A DNA stretch of 64,000 nt from Salinisphaera sp. T31B1 (lineage in GTDB: Bacteria; Pseudomonadota; Gammaproteobacteria; Nevskiales; Salinisphaeraceae). The stretch is taken from positions 310,001 to 374,000 of the forward strand of contig NZ_APNH01000003.1 in the NCBI RefSeq assembly GCF_040361275.1, read 5' to 3'. Shown here one piece after another: positions 55,141 through 63,360 of the stretch (positions are counted from its first letter, which is position 1; each line of letters opens with the position of its first letter). The translations under genes and the position numbers were made by a program. Below the pieces are notes generated by a model that did no database searches, was not told the DNA's origin, and saw only the letters and a list, made by a program, of their open reading frames with translations.

Positions 55141-55974
55141 GGTCGTTTCCTCGTATCGATGCTTGCATTGTGAAGCCCAAACGCCGTGCTTCGTGATGCG
55201 CGGGCGGCGTCGAGGCCTTTCTCAACAAGAAACGGGCCAGCAGAAACCAAGGTGATGAAACAGGTCGATTTTAGCGGTCGCAGTACCATCCAAGGCCGAA
55301 AGATTTTAATAAAGTGTAATAAGACTCGACAAATCGTGATTTGTCGACTTCAATGTGGGAAAATTCTACCAAATAGAGGATATCCGTGGCATTTTGGTCG
55401 ATGCAATCATGTGTTGACTAAATAAATGGGTCGCAGCGTATTTAATGCACAAATTAAGTTCGCGGCATTTATATGGATAACGTAATATCGGGCCGCATTT
55501 AATAAACCCCGCGCGGTTCGGATCATTCGCAGCAAACGGTCGGATCGGCCGGCCAACTCTTTGAAGCGCGGAGAAATACCGGGCGTCTGTTTGCGTCGTG
55601 ATCGCGCGCGTCCAGGTTCGTCTGCCGGGGCCCTGAATACGGTCGGTCGGCCGATGCATCCGGCCGGACGCCTGCCGAGCGTGCGGCGATCGGCAAGCGC
55701 GAACATCAGTTATCCGCGCCACCCGGCGCAAATCGAGCGATCCAGGGCTTTGGATGGTCCCGTCCGGGCCGACGCGGACAGTGTTCATTTATCCGACATC
55801 CGGTACTGGTTTCTCGACGCCAGGCGGCAGTGCACATGGTCGATGAAACCGAGGTCGCGGCTGTCCAGGGCAAAGGCGTCGTATCGAATCGGCCCGGTCG
55901 TTGTGCGGGCCGGTGCTTCCGCTGCCCGTGGTGGCCGCCTCGGCCAGTTTGCCGTGCCGAGAAGCTGTCGGACT
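55141..55974. other. Long AT-rich intergenic region upstream of PEP-CTERM gene
   Basis: 834 bases without a supportable gene. The 55250-55510 part is clearly more AT-rich than its surroundings and carries a 20-bp palindrome (55327) and runs such as TTTTAATAAAGTGTAATAA. Weak sigma-54-like spacing (GG-N10-GC on the minus strand, 55165-55179) lies just before the PEP-CTERM start but has poor consensus. It may be regulatory or laterally derived DNA. Confidence 0.6.
55327..55346. promoter_or_regulatory. Palindrome CGACAAATC-GT-GATTTGTCG
   Basis: Perfect 9-bp arms with a 2-bp spacer, about 190 bases upstream of the PEP-CTERM start. The spacer is too small for a stable RNA loop, so a dimeric protein operator is more likely. 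The regulator is unknown. Confidence 0.55.
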
Positions 55975-56847
55975 CTACGCGCGCGAACCGGCGGTGGCCG
56001 TGGCGACCCCCAGCGCAGCCACCACCATGCCGGTTATCTGTAGTGCGTCGAGCGTTTCGTCGAAAAGCAGATATGCGAAAACAGCCACCACCGGCGGCAC
56101 GAGGTAGAACAGCGAGGCAACACTCGCCACTGAGCCGCGCCGGATCATGAACAGTAGCAGCGAGATCGCGCCAACCGAGAGGCCAAAGACCGACCACAGC
56201 AGGCCGACCCACGATTGCCAGACCATCTCGAACCGGCCGGCTTCGGTGGATAGCGCGATGGGAATGGTGATCGCGGCCGCGCCGATGAACTGGGTGGCAG
56301 CGCCGGTGCGGATATCGGCGGCGGCGCCAATATGTTTCTGCCAGATGGTGCCCAGGGTGATACCGAGCATCGCCGCGACGCTGGCGACCAGCGGGCCGGC
56401 CGACACGGCCAGTGTGCCCATTTGCAGCTGGGGCCCGAGTACCATCAGGGCGCCGGCAAAGCCCAGCACGATGCCGACCCATTTGCGCGATCCCACGGTT
56501 TCGCCGAGCAACGGAAAAGCGAGCAGGGCCGTGAGCAGCGGCTGCAGACCCACGATTAGTGCCGCGATACCCGCGGGCAGGCCGTGGCGCACGGACCAGA
56601 ACACGCCGCCGAGATAGACGCCCTGGAGCAGCACCCCGGCGAGCAGCGCGTTGGCCCAGGCACGAGCGCCCTGCGGCCAGGGTGCACCTTGGCTGATCGC
56701 GATCACCATGAACGCGGCCGCGCTCAGAACGTAGCGATAAGACAGGAACGTCAGCGGATCGGCATAGGGCGCGACCAGGCGGGCCGCAATGAAGCCGGTC
56801 GACCATAGGCCGACGAAGACCAGCGGGAGCATGCGTTCGAAGTTCAT
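55975..56847 (-). CDS. EamA/DMT-family transporter
   Basis: Drug/metabolite-transporter superfamily membrane protein, 290 residues, with ten predicted helices arranged as two EamA repeats (VGLWSTGFIAARLVAPYADPL; the second begins near LGITLGTIWQKHIG). Substrates of such carriers are often amino acids or metabolites exported from the cell. A longer in-frame start at 57021 overlaps the dienelactone-hydrolase gene and is rejected; ATG 56847 leads straight into the first helix. Confidence 0.88.
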   Translation of the reverse strand: MNFERMLPLVFVGLWSTGFIAARLVAPYADPLTFLSYRYVLSAAAFMVIAISQGAPWPQGARAWANALLAGVLLQGVYLGGVFWSVRHGLPAGIAALIVGLQPLLTALLAFPLLGETVGSRKWVGIVLGFAGALMVLGPQLQMGTLAVSAGPLVASVAAMLGITLGTIWQKHIGAAADIRTGAATQFIGAAAITIPIALSTEAGRFEMVWQSWVGLLWSVFGLSVGAISLLLFMIRRGSVASVASLFYLVPPVVAVFAYLLFDETLDALQITGMVVAALGVATATAGSRA

Positions 56848-56896
56848 CGCCGCCTCATTGTGCGCGCGCACCGCGCGCGCAGGGGCCGTGTACGAA

Positions 56897-58147
56897 TCAA
56901 TGAGCGTCTGCGCTGGTGGCCCAGTTGGCCATGAGATCGTTGCTGGGCTGTTCCTTGTCCAGCAGCTTGCGGGCCGTCTCGATACCGGCGATCGGCAGAT
57001 CGGCGGGGTCGAGCTTGCCAATCTGGACCAGTAGCGAGGCCTGATCCCAATAGATGTGTTCGTTATAGAGCTTGTCGCCGCGAAAGGTCACGATCGCCAC
57101 GAACGGAATCTCCACGTATCGGCCGGTGGGTTCGATCCCCGGGAGCAGCCAGTCGATCTCGCAGTCGTGGGTGAAACAGAGCACGAATTCGTCGACCATG
57201 CGGTCGACGCCGACCGTGCGCGAGATCGGCTTCATCTGAAGATCGGCCGGGTTCTTCGGAATGAAGTGGTGCTTGTAGAAGCGCTTGAGCGCGGTGTAGC
57301 CCGTGCCGCCTGTCATGGTCGGCACGTGGTTCACGTAAGGCTCGGCGACCATGGTCTGCATGGTCGCATCCACGTCGCGGGCGGCGAACTCGAGCTCGAA
57401 ATGGTGATCGGCCAGACCGGCCAGGTCATAGTGCGGGCCAAGCGCGGCGCGCAGCACGGCCAGCGTGCGAGTATGCGCCAGACGGGCTGCGCCCGGGTTG
57501 TAATGATCGTTGCCCCAGCGGTTGAAGGCATGATCGGCGTTGTCGTAGACGAACACTTGGACATCGTTGCGATCGGCAAAAACCGACCGGATGCTGTCGA
57601 TCGTCGCGGGCGGTGAGAATCGATCGAGCCCACCGAAATGAAGCGCCATCGGGCAGCGAACCTGTCCGGCCAGGTCGAGCGCCTCGTCGATGCTCACCCC
57701 GTAATAGCCGACGACGGCATCGACGTCGCAACGCGCGGCCGCCAGGTAGGCGAGCTTGCCGCCGAGACAGAAACCGACCACGCCCACGTCGCCTTTGCCT
57801 GGCGCGCTGGCGACCTCGGGCAGGGCACGTGCGGCGCGCACGGTTGCGCCGATATCGGCGACCGCTCGCTCGATGTCGAGGCGCTCGAAGTAATCGTAAG
57901 CCTGTTCGAAATCCGCCGGCTCGTAGCCCAGTTCGATGCCAGGACCGAACGGATGAAACAGATCCGGCGCGATCGCGACATAGCCTTCCTCGGCATAGAA
58001 GTCGCAGACCTCGCGGATATGCCGATTCACGCCGAAGATTTCCTGGAGCACGATCACCGCCGGGCCCGTGCCGGCTGCGGGCAGGGCGCAGTAAGCCGAA
58101 AAACGAACGCCGTCGTCGGTCTCGATGGTGATCATGTCGGCGCTCAT
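56897..58147 (-). CDS. Dienelactone hydrolase fused to a SnoaL/NTF2-like domain
   Basis: A 416-residue two-domain protein. Residues 1 to about 235 form a dienelactone hydrolase with EIFGVNRHIREV, the nucleophile elbow GFCLGG (Cys), and H in DNADHAFNRWGND. From about residue 250 a second region (FAARDVDATMQTMVAEPYVNH..., FVAIVTFRGDKLYNEHIYWD) looks like a SnoaL/NTF2-type fold, known both as a catalytic and as a binding domain. Dienelactone hydrolases act in chlorocatechol and protoanemonin-type degradation. It follows nothing in operon upstream; the DMT carrier is 49 bases downstream on the same strand. Confidence 0.86.
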   Translation of the reverse strand: MSADMITIETDDGVRFSAYCALPAAGTGPAVIVLQEIFGVNRHIREVCDFYAEEGYVAIAPDLFHPFGPGIELGYEPADFEQAYDYFERLDIERAVADIGATVRAARALPEVASAPGKGDVGVVGFCLGGKLAYLAAARCDVDAVVGYYGVSIDEALDLAGQVRCPMALHFGGLDRFSPPATIDSIRSVFADRNDVQVFVYDNADHAFNRWGNDHYNPGAARLAHTRTLAVLRAALGPHYDLAGLADHHFELEFAARDVDATMQTMVAEPYVNHVPTMTGGTGYTALKRFYKHHFIPKNPADLQMKPISRTVGVDRMVDEFVLCFTHDCEIDWLLPGIEPTGRYVEIPFVAIVTFRGDKLYNEHIYWDQASLLVQIGKLDPADLPIAGIETARKLLDKEQPSNDLMANWATSADAH

Positions 58148-58261
58148 GTGCAGTCTCTTGGCTTATACAACGGCGTCGCATTATCGGGGGGCGAGCAAGA
58201 CGGTGCAAAGACGTTTCGCCGGTTGCCCTACGTGCGCGCCCGGTCGATAGAGACAAAATGC

Positions 58262-58298
58262 TATCATTTGATCGATAAAAATAATAATATGATCATAT
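58262..58298. promoter_or_regulatory. AT-rich palindromic operator candidate of RES/Xre module
   Basis: A 12-bp perfect palindrome ATATGATCATAT (58287-58298) and a second partial repeat TATC...GATA (58262-58277) lie in a markedly AT-rich stretch just before the antitoxin gene. This is typical of autoregulated toxin-antitoxin promoters. Confidence 0.5.
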
Positions 58299-58321
58299 GA
58301 GCAAAACCAACGCGTCTTGTC

Positions 58322-58747
58322 ATGGCCCCACAGACCGCTGAGCAACTGAATCCGCGTCCGGATATTCACGATGCGCAGCTGCGCCAGCGCATGAGCCCCG
58401 GCGCGTTGCGGACGTGGTTCGCGATTGCGGTTCAGTGGGGGTTGACCGATATCCAGGCCGCACGGCTGCTCGGCACGCCCACGAGTACCTATCGCCGCTG
58501 GAAGCGCGCGCCCGACGTTACTCTCGATGTCGGCCAGATCGAGCGCCTGTCGCTGCTGCTCGGGATCTACAAGAGCCTGGAGATGCTGCTGACGCGCGCG
58601 GACGCGGCGGATGGCTGGATCAAGCAGCCGAATTCGAATCCGTTGTTCGGCGGCGCCCGCCCGCTGGATCGCATGCTGGCCGGGCATACCGAGGATCTGG
58701 CCGTGGTGCGCCGGCATCTGGACGCCGAGCGCGGCGGCTGGGCGTGA
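58322..58747 (+). CDS. Xre/MbcA/ParS-type antitoxin
   Basis: A 141-residue antitoxin of the Xre-MbcA-ParS family. The N-terminal helical DNA-binding part contains WGLTDIQAARLLGTPTSTYRRW; the C-terminal half carries the toxin-binding MbcA/ParS region (LSLLLGIYKSLEMLL, WIKQPNSNPLFGGARPLDRML). It neutralises the RES toxin encoded next and probably represses their shared promoter. The stop overlaps the toxin start by 4 bases (GTGA). No strong ribosome-binding site precedes its ATG. Confidence 0.9.
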   Translation: MAPQTAEQLNPRPDIHDAQLRQRMSPGALRTWFAIAVQWGLTDIQAARLLGTPTSTYRRWKRAPDVTLDVGQIERLSLLLGIYKSLEMLLTRADAADGWIKQPNSNPLFGGARPLDRMLAGHTEDLAVVRRHLDAERGGWA

Positions 58748-59457
58748 GCGCGCCCGGTGACGCCGTGTTTCCCTTGGCCCGGGTGCGTTGGCGGCCGTCC
58801 TATCGCATCGTGCCATCGCGTTTTCCGCCGCGCGGATTGTTCGACCGCGTCGCCGACCCGGCCGATCTGGATGCGGCGCTGGCGGTTGAGTCGTTGACCA
58901 ACGACCGGTTGCGCGACGAGGCGGGCGATCTGTCGCTGGTGGCGGCCGAAGACCGCATGGCCGGGCCGGGGGCAACGCCGGTGATGGCGGCTTTCACCCA
59001 TCTCAACCCGGCGGGTTCGCGTTTTTCCGACGGCACGTACGGGGTGTTCTATGCGGCGGCCAGCCAGGCCACGGCAGTACGGGAGACGGTCTATCATCGT
59101 GAACGGTTCATGGCCGACAGCGCCCAGCCGCCGATGACGCTGGAGATGCGGGTCTATCACGTGGACGTTGCCGGTGACCTCCGGGATCTGCGCGGCCAGC
59201 CCGCGGCAGCCGCGCCCCTGCTGGCCGCCGACAACTATCGCGCCGCGCAGGCTTTCGGTGGTGCCGAACGCGCTGCCGGCGGCAACGGTATCGTCTATCC
59301 GAGCGTGCGGGATATCGCCGGCGAATGCGTGGCGGTGTTCCGTCCGCGCGTGCTGTCGCCGGCGCTGCAGGGCCGGCATTTCGGCTACGTGTGGGACGGC
59401 GCCCAGATCACCGACGTGGTCACCCTCGGCGAGAGCGGAATCACGCCGCACGCCTGA
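58744..59457 (+). CDS. RES-domain NAD+-degrading toxin
   Basis: RES-family toxin of 237 residues. The R, E and S that name the family are visible in RFSDGTYGVFYAAASQATAV followed by RETVYH, and in IVYPSVRD; the fold resembles ADP-ribosyltransferases and characterised members (MbcT, RES-Xre) cleave NAD+. GTG 58744 overlaps the antitoxin stop. Reading further upstream in this frame gives antisense-like residues inside the antitoxin gene and is rejected. Confidence 0.9.
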   Translation: MSAPGDAVFPLARVRWRPSYRIVPSRFPPRGLFDRVADPADLDAALAVESLTNDRLRDEAGDLSLVAAEDRMAGPGATPVMAAFTHLNPAGSRFSDGTYGVFYAAASQATAVRETVYHRERFMADSAQPPMTLEMRVYHVDVAGDLRDLRGQPAAAAPLLAADNYRAAQAFGGAERAAGGNGIVYPSVRDIAGECVAVFRPRVLSPALQGRHFGYVWDGAQITDVVTLGESGITPHA

Positions 59458-59557
59458 GACAACGACGAACGCCGCAAGCCTGCGACAATTTGCCCTATCG
59501 GCGTAAATACCGGACGCGACTAGAATTTCGGGCACCGCTTGCTTGCCCGTCGTTCGC

Positions 59558-61762
59558 ATGTCCGTTCGTTCGTCCTGCTGCGCGCTGCGCCGCCTCTTGC
59601 CGGCCGCTGCCGCGGCCCTGTTCACGGTCGCCGATATGGCGGCCGCCCAGACGGCGCTGGAGCCATCACGCGCTTCGGTTGGCACGCTCGAAGCGCTAAC
59701 GGTCGAAGGCACGGCGGTCGTGCCCGCGATCGCCGGCGAGACCGAAGTCAGCAACCGGCTGAATCTCGCGCCCGAGGAATCGCCCGCGACCGTGGATACG
59801 ATCACCCGCGAGACCATCGAACGACGTGGCTTGCGTACGTTCACCGAAGCTGCGCGTACGTTGCCCGGCGTGACTGCGGGCAATATTCCGGGTTCGCCGG
59901 CATCGCTGTCGATGCGGGGCTTTCCGCGCGGCAACGTCAGTTATCTGTTCGACGGCATGCGCGCCGCGGATTCGGAGCTGGTCGCCCGCGATTTCGACAC
60001 CTTCAACTTCGAACGGATCGAAATACTCAAAGGCCCGGCGTCCGTGCTGCACGGCGACGGCGGGCTGGCGGGCTCGGTCAATTTCGTGACCAAAAAGCCG
60101 TCGCTGGCGGCCAACAGCGCCGAGGGTCTGGCGAGTATCGGGCGTTTCAACACGCTGCGAGCCGGCATCGGCGGCAACCGTGTGCTCTCGGACCGGGTAG
60201 CCGTTCGAGCGGACCTGTCGCACAGCCGCTCCGACGGCTTCATCGACGACAACGATTCGCGCACCACGCAGCTGACCACCGGCGTGCTGTTCGAGGCCAG
60301 CGACCGGCTGTCGCTGTCGGCGTCCTACGATTATTTCCGCGACAACTATGCGGCGTCCTATTACGGCGCGCCGCTGGTGGCCCGCGCCGCGGCGCGCGAT
60401 CCGTCGGGGATTGTGAACGCGCCGGGCGATCGGGTCATCGACGCCGCCGAGCGCCACACCAACTACAACCCGCTGAATGCGGTGATGGAATCGGAAAGCC
60501 ACTGGCTGCGCACGCGCGCGGCCTACACCATCAGCGACGCCTGGGAGGCGATCAACGAGCTGTCCTACTACACCGCCGATCGCAACTGGGTGGAGACCGA
60601 CAGCTATACCTACAACGACGCGACCGGTCTGCTGGACCGCTCGACCGGGCGTATCGCTCACAATCAGGACTTCGTCAGCGAACGGGCCTATGCGCATTTC
60701 GACGGCGACCTGCTCGGGCTGCGCAATCGTTTCACGGTGGGCGGCGAGTACAAGCACACGACGTTCAGCACGCCGCGGCGTTTCGGCACGGCCACGTCGG
60801 TCGCCGTGCACGACCCGGACCGCGGTCATGTGCCAGGCGACAGCGCGGCGAATTTCGCTACCCGGGTCGATTACGACAGTCGGGTCGATACCGTCGGCGC
60901 GTTTGTCGAGAACGCGCTCAATCTTACCGATGACGTCATCCTGGTCGCCGGTCTGCGCTACGAGCATATCGATCTGGATCGGCGCATCGACGATCTGGCC
61001 GCCGATACCAGCGAGCGCTTTGGCCGCTCGTTCGATCCGGTGTCGTGGCGCGTCGGCGCGGTCTATGAGCTGTCCGACGACGACCAGCTCTATGCGCAGT
61101 TCAACCACGCCGTCTCGCCGGTGACCAACTTCGTGCTGTCGAACATGGCGCGTGCGCAATTCGATCTGTCCGAGGGCGACGCAATCGAGATCGGTATGCG
61201 CAATCGCTTCTGGGCCAACCGCGCCACGCTGACCACGTCGCTCTATCAGATCAAGCAGAACGATATTTTGACCCGCGACCCGAACGACCCGCAGCAGACC
61301 TTGCAGGGCGGGCGCCTGCAATCGCGAGGCGTGGAAGTCGCCCTCGGACTCGATGTCACCGATCGCTGGCGCGTGGATGCCAACCTGGCCGTGCTCGACG
61401 CCGAGTACGCCGATCTGGTCGATGGCAACGGGCAGAATCTGTCCGGCAACACGCCGATCAACGTGCCCGAACGGGTGGCGAACCTGGCCACCTACTACAC
61501 GCTGGCACGGCTGCCGTTCACCCTCGGTGCGGACGTCCAGCACGCCGGCGCGTTCTATACCGACCAGACCAATACCATCGAGGTGGACGGGCATACGATC
61601 TTCGGCGCCTCGGTGAGCACACCGGTGGCCGGCGGCACGCTGACCCTGCGCGGGCGCAACCTAGCCAACGAACTTTACGGCGAGTGGTCCGGCTACAGTT
61701 CGAGCCAGATCTATATCGGGGCACCGCGCAGCGTGGAGCTGGCCTGGACGGGCGAGTTTTGA
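59558..61762 (+). CDS. TonB-dependent siderophore receptor, second copy
   Basis: Outer-membrane receptor of 734 residues. Signal peptide ends MAAAQ; a TonB-box-like EALTVEG precedes the plug (ETIERRGLRTFTEAARTLPG, VLHGDGGLAGSVNFVTKKPS) and a beta-barrel ending in aromatic F (LAWTGEF). It differs clearly from the first receptor. Its stop overlaps the PepSY gene start (TTGA), so the pair is one unit for import and probable intracellular release of iron or another metal from a chelate. I do not see a Fur box upstream, although a TAGAAT-like -10 lies 36 bases before ATG 59558. Confidence 0.9.
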   Translation: MSVRSSCCALRRLLPAAAAALFTVADMAAAQTALEPSRASVGTLEALTVEGTAVVPAIAGETEVSNRLNLAPEESPATVDTITRETIERRGLRTFTEAARTLPGVTAGNIPGSPASLSMRGFPRGNVSYLFDGMRAADSELVARDFDTFNFERIEILKGPASVLHGDGGLAGSVNFVTKKPSLAANSAEGLASIGRFNTLRAGIGGNRVLSDRVAVRADLSHSRSDGFIDDNDSRTTQLTTGVLFEASDRLSLSASYDYFRDNYAASYYGAPLVARAAARDPSGIVNAPGDRVIDAAERHTNYNPLNAVMESESHWLRTRAAYTISDAWEAINELSYYTADRNWVETDSYTYNDATGLLDRSTGRIAHNQDFVSERAYAHFDGDLLGLRNRFTVGGEYKHTTFSTPRRFGTATSVAVHDPDRGHVPGDSAANFATRVDYDSRVDTVGAFVENALNLTDDVILVAGLRYEHIDLDRRIDDLAADTSERFGRSFDPVSWRVGAVYELSDDDQLYAQFNHAVSPVTNFVLSNMARAQFDLSEGDAIEIGMRNRFWANRATLTTSLYQIKQNDILTRDPNDPQQTLQGGRLQSRGVEVALGLDVTDRWRVDANLAVLDAEYADLVDGNGQNLSGNTPINVPERVANLATYYTLARLPFTLGADVQHAGAFYTDQTNTIEVDGHTIFGASVSTPVAGGTLTLRGRNLANELYGEWSGYSSSQIYIGAPRSVELAWTGEF

Positions 61763-63192
61763 GCACGGCCGCCACGCCGGCTCCTGCGCTATCGGCGTCG
61801 CCGGCGGCGCGCCCGGCCGGGCGCTGGTATGCCACGGTCTGGCGCTGGCATTTCTATGCCGGCCTTGCGGTCGCGCCGTTTCTGCTGATCCTGGCGGTGA
61901 CCGGGGCGATTTATCTGTTCAACACCGAGCTCAACGACGCGATCTACCCGGATCTGATGTTCGTCGACAACGCCGGTACCCAGGCGGTGGCGGCCAGCCG
62001 CTGGGTGGCCAGCGCCGAAGCCGCCTATCCCGGCGGTCGGGTCACCCGGGTCAACATGCCGAGCGCGCCCGGGCGCAGTGCCATGTTGTTCGTCACCCCG
62101 GCCGAGGGCGCACCGCGGCGGGTATTCGTGGATCCGGCGAGCGCCACCGTGCTGGGCTCGTTCGTTTACGAGCGCACGCTGGTTGGCCTGGCCGATACGA
62201 TCCATGGCTCGCTCATGCTCGGCTGGGTCGGCGATGCCATTGTCGAGATCGCGGCCTGCTGGGCGGTGATTCTGATCGTGACCGGGCTGTATCTGTGGTG
62301 GCCGCGCCGTAACGGCCGCGGCGGCGTGTGGTATCCGCGGCTGCGCCTGCGTGGGCGACGCCTGTGGCGCGATATGCACGCGGTGACCGGCCTCTATGTC
62401 GCCGCATTCGTGCTGTTTCTGGTGTTCACCGGCCTGCCCTGGGCCGGCGTCTGGGGCGGCCAGCTGCTCGATCCGGCCATCCGTACGTTGGGGCTGGGCT
62501 ACTCCGGCGCGCGCACGCCGCCGGTCTCGGCGCCGGCCGCGCAGCCCGAAGCCGACCCGCCGGCCACCGCCGCCGAACAGGGCCGGGGCAGCCCCTGGGC
62601 ACTGGAGAGCGTCGCCCCGCCGGCCTCCGGCGGGCATGCCCATCACGGCATGAGCGCAGGCGCCGCCGATACCGTATTGCCCGCGCCGGATATCGGCGTG
62701 GACCGGGCCCGCCGCGTCGTCGCCGAACAGGGCCTGGCGGCCGACTACTGGCTGATGCTGCCGGCCGGCGCACGCGGCGTCTATACCGCCCAGACCTATC
62801 CGGACCGACCGCAGGGCCAGCGCACGTTGTATATCGATCGATACAGCGGCGCGGTACTGCGCGATGTGGGTTTTGCCCAGTACGGGCCGGTCGGCCAGGT
62901 CGTCGAGCTCGGCGTGGCGCTGCACATGGGCAACTATTTCGGGCTGATCAATCAGCTGGTGATGCTGGCGACCTGTCTGGCGATCGTGATGCTCGTGATC
63001 ACCGGCATCGTGATGTGGTGGCGCCGACGGCCGGCCGGCGGGCTCGGCGCACCGCCGCGCAAAGCGCCACTGCGTACGCGGTATCTCGGTGCGATCGTGA
63101 TCGCGATGATCGGGCTGTTTCCGCTGGCCGGCGCCAGCCTGGTATTGGTGTTGATCGCCGATCGGGCGCTATTGCGCTGGCAGGCCTCCTAG
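61759..63192 (+). CDS. PepSY-associated inner-membrane protein
   Basis: A 477-residue membrane protein of the PepSY-TM family with about four hydrophobic segments: WRWHFYAGLAVAPFLLILAV near the N-terminus, a middle pair, and VIAMIGLFPLAGASLVLVLI at the C-terminus. A long periplasmic part follows with several His (GGHAHHGM). Members next to TonB receptors often help reduce or process ferric siderophores. TTG 61759 overlaps the receptor stop, which implies coupling. A more distant start would run inside the receptor gene and is rejected. Confidence 0.85.
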   Translation: MSTAATPAPALSASPAARPAGRWYATVWRWHFYAGLAVAPFLLILAVTGAIYLFNTELNDAIYPDLMFVDNAGTQAVAASRWVASAEAAYPGGRVTRVNMPSAPGRSAMLFVTPAEGAPRRVFVDPASATVLGSFVYERTLVGLADTIHGSLMLGWVGDAIVEIAACWAVILIVTGLYLWWPRRNGRGGVWYPRLRLRGRRLWRDMHAVTGLYVAAFVLFLVFTGLPWAGVWGGQLLDPAIRTLGLGYSGARTPPVSAPAAQPEADPPATAAEQGRGSPWALESVAPPASGGHAHHGMSAGAADTVLPAPDIGVDRARRVVAEQGLAADYWLMLPAGARGVYTAQTYPDRPQGQRTLYIDRYSGAVLRDVGFAQYGPVGQVVELGVALHMGNYFGLINQLVMLATCLAIVMLVITGIVMWWRRRPAGGLGAPPRKAPLRTRYLGAIVIAMIGLFPLAGASLVLVLIADRALLRWQAS

Positions 63193-63360
63193 GCGGGCCA
63201 TGCGGATCGCGCCCGGGCCAGCTCCGGGCTATCGGCACCGCGGCCCGCTTCGGCCTGGCGGGCCACGCGATCCATGGCTGCTTGCGCGAGGCTCTGATCG
63301 GCGGCTCGGTCGGTTCAGGCCAACGCGGGTCCGAACACGGCAGGTGCCGCAGGCCTTGGC

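Noticed and set aside
55390-55408. TGGCATTTTGGTCGATGC as a sigma-54 promoter
   Set aside because: GG and GC are 13 bases apart rather than 10, and it points away from the PEP-CTERM gene.
55366-55788. 140-codon minus-strand open frame in the AT-rich gap
   Set aside because: No ribosome-binding site, no family resemblance and odd composition; treated as non-coding.
55706-56806. 366-codon minus-strand frame over the DMT transporter
   Set aside because: Overlaps the transporter in a different frame; no membrane pattern or motifs.
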